Shown here in pieces: positions 55,641 to 64,000 of a stretch of DNA of 64,000 nucleotides. Positions within the stretch are counted from its first letter, which is position 1, and every line of letters begins with the position of its first letter. Source of the stretch: Dromiciops gliroides (taxonomy: Eukaryota > Chordata > Mammalia > Microbiotheria > Microbiotheriidae). The notes under the pieces were generated by a model. That model was given only the letters and a program-made list of their open reading frames with translations, was not told where the DNA came from and did not search any database. A program made the position numbers and the translations under genes. The DNA lies in assembly GCF_019393635.1 (NCBI RefSeq), contig NC_057862.1:95479159-95543158 (forward strand), given 5' to 3'.

Positions 55641-56215
55641 GAGTTATTTTGGACACCTATAAGTCAATTGACTTGTCCCTAATCACATAGCTTAATTATA
55701 TTAGGAGGCAGTCTCTTGTACATTTCACAGAAGCTTCTCACATTCAACATGCCCAAAACAAAATAAGAACTTTCCCTTCAAACCTACCCTTCTTACATAC
55801 TCCCCTGTTGCTGTGGAGGGTACCACCGTCCTTCTAGTCACCTAGCTTAATAACCTTGGAAGCATTCTGTACTCCTCACTCTCCTTTCATCCTGCCCCAA
55901 CATCCAGTTCATTGCCAAATATTTTCAGTCCCTTCTGCTTTCATGACATTTCTTACAACTGTCTTTTTTCTCCATAATCACACCCTAGTTCACCACCTCA
56001 TCACCTCTCACCTGGACTATTACAGTACAAACTGGTCTTCCTGCTTCAAATCTTTCCCCACAGTGACAGCTTATTCATTTTGTATATATTTACATATGTC
56101 CATGTTATCTCCCCTGATAGAATATGAGTCCTTGAACTCTGTTTATTTCATTTCTGTATTTAAATCCCCATCACTGAATATAATGCACATCACATAATAA
56201 AATGCTTGTTGTTGC
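55641..56215 (+). repeat. L2 ORF2 C-terminus and 3' UTR
   Basis: 'cacctctcacctggactatt' (encoding the SRLDY-like block), 'ctggtcttcctgcttcaaat', then 'gagtccttgaactctgttta' and 'aataaaatgcttgttg' in sense order. Confidence 0.7.
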
Positions 56216-56994
56216 TTAGTTGCTTGACTCCGAGGCCAGTCCTCTATTCACTGTGGCACACCTGTCGTTCTTGTATTGTGACCTTTGCCAAGATACCCCT
56301 CCTTTTTAGGTCTCGTCTGTAAAAGAGTGAATGAGCTAGGAAATTGGACTAGATTCTACCTTTAAGCTATGGCCTTTGGTCTTTACACAGTACACACACA
56401 TAAATTTAGACGTCATATCATAGACATATCACACCATATATGTTATATTGTGTATAAAGATCATCATAGATATGTGTATGTTCATATATAGCAAATATAT
56501 ATGTATATATGATGTTATTATATACCTCCCTTTGCATATATCCATAAATACCTTTCCAGTTATCTGTCTTTCTATCTAAAACAGTTGGCTTCTCATACAA
56601 CTCCATGCAATCGGTCTAGGCTATATGTTGTTTTAGTCCCATTTGTTTTTTTAGTATGGACAATGAAATCGAACTCTTCTGTATTGATCTGGGTTTTAAT
56701 ATATAGTAGTTATAGTGTTCTTTGTCTTGATATAATTAATATATTGTCATCTATGAAGAGGGATATTTAGAGAACCTCTCTACTAATGGGGAATCCTTTT
56801 TTTAATGTTGTGTACAACAGATGTGATGACAATGGCAAATACCTTAGGTGACCTTTTGTCCTTTTGTTTTATATCTCACTTAGTTTTCTGTACTCAGTGA
56901 ATTGTTGAATGGAATCATCTTTATAGTCGAAACTATCATATAATTTAAATACTATTTTAACATGTGTATGGGAGACATATTTTTCTTTAAAGAT
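56216..56994. other. AT-rich intronic sequence, little recognised
   Basis: A SINE head remnant lies at 56222-56265 ('ccgaggccagtcctctattc'). Alternating TA/TG occupies 56385-56530. No gene. Confidence 0.4.
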
Positions 56995-57562
56995 ATTTTA
57001 TTTTTTTAATTACATGTAAAACAATTTTGACATTCATTTTGACATTTTATTTTTAATTTATGGAATAAAACAAGCATTTCCAAAACACAGTATAACATAA
57101 AAATGATTACACATGAAACTGCAAATCTATTATGTATAACTTGCTGTTCCTTTTAAATATATAAGAAAGTTATCATATACATTTCTTTTTTTTACTTCTC
57201 TTTTTTTCCCCTCTCTTTCCCCCATCCTAGAGATGGCTACCATTAAGACATAAAGAAGTGTATGAGTGTGTATGTAATGTGTATATGTAAAATTATTCTA
57301 TACTTCTATTTATCAGTTCTTTCTCTAGATGCAGATAGCATCTTTCTTCAATACATTTAAAAATTGTTTATGCTTCTATCTATATTCAGATGCCATCAGT
57401 TCTTTCTCTGGAGGTAGCTAGCATTTTTCATCATGAGTCCTTTGGGATTGTCTCAGATTGTTGTATTGGGAAGAATAGTTAAATCATTAACAATTAATCA
57501 TCATACAATATTTCTGTTACTGTGTACAATGTTCTGGTTCTGCTCACTTCACTCTGTATCAG
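56995..57562 (-). mobile_element. L1 3' end, 5'-truncated
   Basis: Antisense 3' UTR from 'ttttttaattacatgtaaaa', then 'catcatgagtcctttgggat', 'gttactgtgtacaatgttc' and 'ctgctcacttcactctgtat' at the end of ORF2. Older than the copy at 22390. Confidence 0.78.
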
Positions 57563-58679
57563 TTGAGACACCTATTTTAAAGAATCTTCAAAGCTGAGTT
57601 CAATATTTCAGAACAAAACAAAACTAGAATATGTTATCTTATTTTGCTCCTTTTCTGTATATATGCATGTAAATATATATACATATGTGTGCGCACACAT
57701 ACAATATACACATACATGCATACACACATGTATGTCTAAACACATTCCTAAAAATATTGTCTAGGGACGAGAAAGTGAGCATATTGGTTAGTAGTTGTTA
57801 TTTGGTAGCCCTTTGATGGTAGAGAAATTTCATAATTGATAACTGTTTAAGATATATTAAAAGTTGACTGTTCTATCAAGGCCTCTAAAATCAGAAATAA
57901 GCTACCTCCTGAAGAGTTTCTTCTTCTTGAGAACATTTGGTTCTCAAATTAAGCTGCTTTTCCCAACATCATTTTCATCACATCACTTGATTCTGAAGTG
58001 TTCAATTAACACTAAATAAGAAATTATAATCTAGGCAATAGGAACAAAAGACATGGATAATCTTTGTCCACAGTGAGGTTATATTTTATTTGTGATATAA
58101 CATGTAACCTAATAAGAATAGTACAAGGACAGCTGAGGAAGGAGGAGGGGGAGAGACAGAGAGACACAAAGACAGAGAGATTAATAATATTCCTCATCTC
58201 TTCCTCGGAGACAGGGATAAAGGAGGAGAAAAAGTGAGTGAAAGTCATAGAGGAATTTGGAAGTATGGAGGAGAGATGAAAGATCGCAACAACCAAATGT
58301 CATCAGTTTTTTCTGTAAAGTATAATGCAGACATCTGCTGAGAGATGTGAAGAGGGGACAGGGGAGACATTAGGGGGTTAAAGAGAAAAGAGTTTGGAAG
58401 AGGCAGTAAGTCTAGTGTAATTCAGTCAACAAGGAAGAGTTTTGTTACCTGGTGATGAAGACTTCGCTGATAGGAAATAACATGATGTTTGGAGTGAGCC
58501 CATTAGGCACCATGGAGTGATTTTCTCCTGTGGTGTTCAGTAGCACAGCAATACAAGTGGACAAGGTGGGTGGTGTCTGTGATGGAAAATGTAGAATTGA
58601 CAGGGAGTGAATAATGCTGAGATAAGAGGGAAAGGGAGAGAAGAGAAGGGTCAAGGGCAGTGTTTTCTTCATTTGGTTA
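57563..58679. other. intronic sequence with alternating purine-pyrimidine tract
   Basis: A mixed TA/TG/CA tract lies at 57655-57740. From 58130 to 58680 the text is purine-rich and resembles antisense LINE coding sequence, but I could not assign it. Confidence 0.4.
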
Positions 58680-58840
58680 ATTATATGGTTGAAAATCAAA
58701 TCAACAGGCATTTATTAAGTATCTACTATGTGCCCAGGTACTGTGCTAAGTGCTTGGGAAATAGAGAAACAGTCTTTGTCCTTAAGTAGCTCACTCTCTT
58801 TAAGGGGAGAAGACACTTAAACAGTTGCATACCAACAAAA

Positions 58841-58842
<2 letters not shown>

Positions 58843-58867
<25 letters not shown>
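58843..58867. repeat. (CA)n microsatellite within L2
   Basis: About 12 CA units. Confidence 0.9.
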
Positions 58868-58873
<6 letters not shown>

Positions 58874-59189
58874 TGAGAGATAAACACAGAGGGAAGGCAC
58901 TAACATTAAGGATTCTTGGGAAAGAATTCTTGTATAAGGTAGGATTTTCTATAGGATGGCAAGTCAGGAGCTAGTTGTGGGAAAACCAGTGAAAATGTAC
59001 AGTCAGGAGATATTTCTTATGAGAGGAACAGCAAGGAATTTAGTGAAACTGGTTCACAGGGTGTGGAGGAGTAGAATAAAATATAAGAAGACTTGAAAGG
59101 TAGAAAAAGGTCTAGGTTATGTAGGACTTTGAAAAGCCAAACAGAATATTTAATATTTGGTCTTAGGGGAGCCACTGGAGTCTACTGAA

Positions 59190-59191
<2 letters not shown>

Positions 59192-59221
<30 letters not shown>

Positions 59222-59277
59222 CAGAGACAGAGACAGAGACAGAGAGAGACAGAGACAGAGACAGAGAAAGACAGAGA
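59192..59277. repeat. (TG)n then (GA/CAGAGA)n compound microsatellite
   Basis: TG units switch to GAGA and 'gacaga' hexamer-like units, inside the L2 copy. Confidence 0.93.
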
Positions 59278-59745
59278 GAAATGGTTAGACTTGTGTTTTT
59301 AAGAAGATAACTTTGAGAGTTGAGCAGAGGACAGACTGGAGTGGGGAGGGATTTGAGTCTGGGACACCAACCAGTGGGCTATTGCAATAGGGAAGGCGTG
59401 AGGTGTTGAGAGGCTGTACTGGGTGATAGCAGTATCAGGGGAGAGAAAGGGACCTATGTTTTGAAGATATTTCAAAAGTAGAATAAACAGGTCTGGTCAA
59501 GAGACTGGATATGAGATGAGAAGGAGTGAGGAATCAGAGATAACACTCAGGTTGTGAGCTTGAGTGATTAGGAGAATAGTGGTACCCTTGACAGTAATAA
59601 GGAAGTTAGGAAAAAGGGAAAGTGGGAAGACCTGAACTTGTAATTGGAACAGGAGCGATGGACTGGAAGAAAATGGAGAGATGAAAGAACTAGAGAACAT
59701 AAATAGGTTTAGGAGAAGTTAAGGCAGATGGAGGGTTGAAGGGAC

Positions 59746-60149
59746 ATGAAGTTATGACACTAAAGATCAGAATGCTTGCCATAACCACTGTTTGTTGATG
59801 GACTTAAAGGAATCATCTGTGGGGTGCACATGGCTTTCATTTGTCCCTGCTTGGCAAAGAGGGTATTTTCTGGTTGAAGTGATTTCTGGGCTCACATGGC
59901 CTCAGTAGAGCTACCACCTTGGATTGATTCAACCCTTCCACAAAATTATATCTATTTTAGCCAATGACCTTACCTCTGTCCATTTTTCATTTTGTGGCAT
60001 CGACAGCATATTTAAACAGTCCTGGTTGGAGCAGTGTGCACAGAGCTTAAAAGCTTGCAGACTATACAGAAACCTTATTCCTATATGTGCTGAATGTTGT
60101 TTTTTCCCCTTTTTTAGCCTTGGAGAGAAACTTAAAGTGGTAAGCACTA
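59746..60149. other. intronic sequence, nothing recognised
   Basis: Unique-looking. ORFs on both strands at 59924-60171 overlap and show no homology. Confidence 0.4.
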
Positions 60150-60480
60150 AATAACACCGCCCCCCCCCCAAAAAAGGAAATCACATATTTTAATGGACAG
60201 AAAATGGCTGGTTAACTGTGTGGAAGTCATTTCAGAATCAGCCATCTGTGTGCTGTCAGACCACCAGCTTGCTAGAGCAAAGATCAAAATCAATACCAAA
60301 CTAGAAGGAAGAATAAAAATGAAAAGATACGGCAGCAATTGAGGCAGCTCCAGCTTGGCCTGTTTAAACAATCTGTTGACTTGGACTTTTGCTCTAACTG
60401 GTCAGTGATCCGATTCCGCGAAAAGACAGCAGGATTCAAAAGTGATTGCTGCATCTGCAACCAGTTGCTTGGTATAGATT
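60150..60480. other. repeat-free segment, possible conserved element
   Basis: After a C9 run (60161-60169), unique-looking sequence includes 'gtcatttcagaatcagcc' and 'gtttaaacaatctgttgac'. Candidate conserved element only. Confidence 0.25.
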
Positions 60481-61150
60481 ACAAATTTGTTTTTCATTAG
60501 GTCTCATTTGTTTATGATGTAGTTCAGTGCTGAGCAAATCCACTACCTTCTGAGATTTCTCAGAAAATGAGGTGACTTTCTCTAGAGACATGTGACTTGA
60601 GTGTGGTGTATGCCACACTCTTTCATTTCTTGATTCCCAAATCACATAGTCCAACATACTTCTCTTTCTCTATTTTCATGACAGAGTTGCAACATATAGG
60701 GGTATGTGTTGATCGAATTGGGAGGATCTTGTCAAAGAGATGTCTCCTTCATCTTCTGTAACAGATGTTAGCCATCTGTAGTATAGTTGGAGCACAAGTT
60801 GTAGTTAGCTTCATGGTGGTCTCTTTGTTTACACACTGCAGGGTGATATGACCAAATGTCCCATGAATTGATTTTCTTGCTTTCTTTGGTCCTATATAAT
60901 GAAGGCAATTTAACTACCTCATTTACTTACCTCTCTGAGGTGGCTCAATGAACCAGCCAGCCACATTTAGATGCATCTTCCTTGTGTCTTCTGGTGTTAT
61001 GTATAGTAAGACTGTCCGTATGGATACAATTCAGTCCTCTAGTAGTGTGTCAGCCTACCAGTCATGGGGCACAGATTGCATGATAAAGAAAACCAGTAAT
61101 CAAATTAGTATTTGGGCTTTATTTAAGAACTATTTTTAGGACCCTCTAAC
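60481..61150. other. intronic sequence, unassigned
   Basis: C/T-rich text without stops over short spans. 'tgtatgccacactctttc' resembles 'tgtgtgccacactcattt' at 61569, suggesting a shared but unidentified degraded repeat. Confidence 0.35.
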
Positions 61151-61151
61151 T

Positions 61152-61343
61152 CAAGGATTCTTAACTTGGAGGCTATGAACTTTTTTCCCCTTAAAATATT
61201 TTGTTAACTAAGTTCATTAGTGACTTCTTTTGTAATACTATATATTTTGTTTTATCCATTTAAAATATTATTCTGAGAAGAGGCCCATAGACTTTATAAG
61301 ACTAGCAGGGGGATCCATGACATAAAAAGTGAAGAATTCCTGC
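61152..61343 (+). repeat. non-autonomous DNA transposon-like element with inverted ends
   Basis: Left end 'caaggattcttaacttgg' and right end 'aagtgaagaattcctg' are imperfect inverted repeats bounding an AT-rich middle. The same family occurs at 10375 and 50884. It resembles short hAT-type mammalian elements, but the family is unconfirmed. Confidence 0.5.
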
Positions 61344-62145
61344 TCATTTCATTATGACTTTTCTGCTACTCTACCATCATCATGGTGAAAGAGGATGGGG
61401 AGGGGGGGATACATGGATCTTAGTTCCAGTTTGTCTTCTTGTCCCATTTGGGATCACCGTGGCTCCAAAAATTCTTTACGTAGTGGCCAACCTTTTGCTG
61501 AGGATAAACTTTATGCTTAGATGTTGTTTGGACCATACCTCCACTAGCTTGGTTATGTCTGGAAGAGTGTGTGCCACACTCATTTGTCCAGATGATATGT
61601 TAGAGTAGTACTTGGGGGTGGGAGGTTGGAGGGACTTCTTTCTATAAGTATTAAATATTTCAAGAATAGGCATTGTGTTCCTTTCCATTTATAGCTCCAG
61701 AAGTTGTTTTTAAAGTGTCTTTAGTTCTATTGTTGTTTTTTTTTTCCTCCTGAAATTCATGATTTGATTGTAGAGCAGTTGGGCACAGTATGTTCTGTCC
61801 TGCCACGTAAAGTCATGAAATGTGACTGATCTGGAGAAATGTGACACATTCACAACCTAAATCTGTGAGTGGGTGACTTTGGAAAATTTACTGCTTTCAA
61901 AAATAAAGAACAGAGCACTGAAAGATTTATGAAATACCTATATTTCACATTTAATTATTTGCTTCTCACTACTTTTGAAAAACAGTAGCATTCTTCTATT
62001 ACAGAGTATGCCTAAGTTTTAATGTGCATTCATGTGGTGAGATCCTATCAGTGCCCCAGGTATAAAGTAAGAAAAGCAACTGGTGAAAATTTCTTGTTAT
62101 GAATAAAAATATTTTCTCAGTTTTTCAGAAACAGATTCTGAGAGT
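61344..62145. other. intronic sequence, nothing recognised
   Basis: Unique-looking or very diverged. Poly-T near 61735. Confidence 0.4.
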
Positions 62146-62345
62146 TGGAGGTCATCTAGTCTAAAATCCCATAGAATAAAGGGATCCTTCCTACAGTATC
62201 ACAGATATGTGCGCAGGTACATAGCCATCAACCATCTTAACCACAGAATCATAGATACTGAGCTGGAATCTTAGAGATCATTTAGTCCAACCTCCCACAT
62301 TTTACTGATGAGAAAACTATATTGGTGGTAGAGTAAGAGGAAAAG
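62146..62345 (-). repeat. THER2/MIR3-like SINE, two partial copies
   Basis: 'gttggaggtcatctagtcta' and then 'atagatactgagctggaatc' with 'catttagtccaacctccc' and 'ttttactgatgagaaaact'. The second unit is the better match. Confidence 0.6.
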
Positions 62346-63635
62346 GAGATAGAGGCTCTGAAGAATCAGATTTTTTAGACTATGTACAAACACTAATTAA
62401 AAGAGTTGAAGTCTGTATCATGTAGTCTTTGCCCAATGACTAATGAGCTGATATATACTAGTAGAGAGTACTGAGTTACATCCATCTGTACAGTTGCAGT
62501 ATATATGAAACCAGAGATTTGAAATGATTTGCTCAGTCACATAAATAGTCATCAGTGGTAGTGCTAGGGTTTGAACCCAGGCCCACTGACAGAATCCATC
62601 CATAAGTCATTAAGCACTTATATAAAGCACCTACTGTGTGGCCAGGTGCTGCGCTCCAAATCTAGTGTTCTTTGCATTACGCCATGACTTTCTGTTTCAG
62701 GAACTAGCCCATTGTTGGATAGACTGCTGTATTTATTAGAAAATTCTTAGATTGAGCCAAAAATTCACTTCTTTTTAACTTCTCCCCTTTGGCCCTGTTT
62801 TTGCCTTCTAGCCCTACAAAGAATAAGTCTAATGTTTCTCCCATATGGATGATCTTCAGATAATTAAAGGAAACTGTATTGTTTTCTTTTAATCTTTACT
62901 TTCCCAGTCTCCTTTCTCCTTCCTCATGACATTTGTAGATTCTTTCCTTTGCAAACTTCCTTGGGAAATTTTCTAGTCATCAATGTCCCTTTAAACAATC
63001 ATTGTTTTGTAGAGTGGGGATAGGTAGACGCTGGGACATCCTGACTAGTATTGGCTTTTTCCTCATTCAGAATCCAGGCAAGTGTTGAAGTAAATCATTC
63101 TTTCCTATTTCTGTTATTTTGCCAAAGCCTGTATGATATTTGTGGTGAGATGTAGGAACTGAGTTCCTCCTAAGTCCTCATCCATCTAACTGGTTGAAAT
63201 TGATTGCTTTTACGCTTAAAAGAATCGTTCACTTCTTGGAAGTGAAAACATTGAATTCTTACCTCCTCCTTAAACACAGCTTTCCCTTTCTTCTTGGAAT
63301 TTCTCTTTTATGTTAAACCTGAAGGAAGTAAAAATTAGATGTGGAGATTGTTACAAAATCATGGTCAATAAGATGTCTTTGCTTCCTTTCTCACTTTACC
63401 TAGTCACCCTCACAATCCTGCTATAGGGACTCCCCCTAAAAAAAACCAAACATATGAATATTTCAAAAAGACACACGTAAAAACACAAAAGGGTATATCT
63501 GTCTATCAGTTGGACTAAAACTATATTGTTGGTCTCATTTCTGGTCCATTGATGTGTTTCAACTTTAATAGAAATTTAGAGTTCTTTTATAGTGAGTTTT
63601 AGAGTAAATCTCTTGAAAATCAAGAGATTTTCTGG
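62346..63635. other. intronic sequence with short SINE scraps
   Basis: 'gggtttgaacccaggcccac' near 62569 and 'agcacctactgtgtggccag' near 62625 are fragments of old SINE and L2 type. The rest is unique-looking. Confidence 0.4.
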
Positions 63636-63718
63636 TTTACATACTTTTTTCCAAATGAGGAAACTGAGGCCCAGAGAGGTGGAGCCATTACTTTACTCTG
63701 TTCTAACAACTCTTTGGG
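63636..63718 (-). repeat. THER2/MIR3-like fragment
   Basis: 'tccaaatgaggaaactgagg' and 'cccagagaggtggagcc'. Confidence 0.45.
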
Positions 63719-63719
63719 C

Positions 63720-63920
63720 TTCTAGATGGATATCAGTGGATAGAGCACTAGGGCTTAGAATCTGGAAGACTCATCTTCCTGAATTAAAATCCATGTTTAG
63801 ACACTTACTAGCTGTGTGACCCTGGGTAAGTCACTTAACTCTGCTTCAGTTTCCTTACCTATAAAATGAACTGGAGAAGAACATGACAAACCATTGCAGT
63901 ATCTTTGCCAGATCTCTTTT
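63720..63920 (+). mobile_element. RTE-tailed CORE-SINE (MAR1-like)
   Basis: Head 'ctagatggatatcagtggat', core 'agctgtgtgaccctgggtaa', 'cagtttccttacctataaaa', 'acaaaccattgcagtatc'. The tail breaks off near 63915. Confidence 0.75.
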
Positions 63921-64000
63921 GGGTAATGAGTTAGTGGTGGAGTTGGGACTCAAACCTCATTCTTATTATTTCAAGTTAACTGCTCAATACACTTATAGCT

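Larger units (their letters stand above)
58680..59745 (-). repeat. L2 ORF2 C-terminal half and 3' end
   Basis: The 3' end 'ttattaagtatctactatgt' leads into coding remnants. The antisense frame at 59497-59700 reads 'ITVKGTTILLITQAHNLSVI', the conserved block just after the L2 reverse transcriptase core. It is split by (CA)n at 58843-58867 and (TG)n(GA)n at 59192-59277. Confidence 0.8.
4720..64000 (+). other. GFRA1: GFRA1 long intron, 5' part (partial)
   Basis: No further GFRA1 exon was found downstream of 4719. GFRA1 is a large gene with long introns, so the remaining 59 kb is interpreted as the start of the intron before the domain-2 exons. It has no other recognisable gene. Its content is listed as separate repeat and unique-sequence entries. 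An unrecognised nested gene or non-coding RNA cannot be excluded by eye. Confidence 0.75.

Noticed and set aside
58680-59745. Possible gene on the minus strand
   Set aside because: The readable frame matches the L2 reverse transcriptase region and is interrupted by stops and microsatellites.

Overview
This is vertebrate chromosomal DNA, almost certainly from a marsupial. The young interspersed repeat, seen about 17 times, is a tRNA-derived SINE reading 'gcagctaggtggcacagtgg' with a B-box 'gttcaaatcc' and an A-tail. This SINE family is typical of marsupials. It occurs with marsupial-type L1 3' ends, a BovB/RTE retrotransposon, ancient L2, CR1/L3 and MIR-like elements, and a solitary retroviral LTR. 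I lean to an Australian-lineage marsupial, but species cannot be set from the window.

The only protein-coding gene I can support is the 5' end of GFRA1 (GDNF family receptor alpha-1) on the + strand. Exon A (ATG at 1583, donor at 1623) encodes the start of the signal peptide. Exon B (2851-3144) encodes the rest of the signal peptide and the first cysteine-rich domain. Exon C (4636-4719) encodes the D1-D2 linker. Spliced, they give 139 codons plus one base, and residue numbering agrees with the mammalian protein without a gap. All three junctions are phase 1. The other exons (D2, D3, GPI-anchor signal) are not here, so 4720-64000 is read as the 5' part of a very long intron. The first 1.6 kb is the presumed promoter/5' UTR, with a perfect (AG)40 tract and a 20-codon upstream ORF.

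The long intron is layered with mobile elements. Ancient L2, CR1/L3 and MIR-like pieces lie underneath. Older SINEs carrying a tail like that of the RTE element are spread through it, and a 1.5 kb RTE copy with a broken reverse transcriptase sits at 53.6-55.1 kb. L1 3' ends and young A-tailed SINEs were inserted last, many with clear target-site duplications and several nested in older repeats. Stretches of up to about 1.8 kb without recognised repeats (about 12.4-13.1, 33.5-35.3, 38.5-38.95, 46.7-47.08, 49.0-49.9 and 60.15-60.48 kb) are the best candidates for conserved intronic regulatory DNA.

I see no RNA gene, CRISPR array, prokaryotic operon or new multi-gene system. Nearly all other open reading frames are translations of repeats or chance ORFs. 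The most useful leads are the GFRA1 5' UTR, the repeat-free islands, an inverted SINE pair that could form double-stranded RNA, and the tail shared by the RTE and the older SINE.
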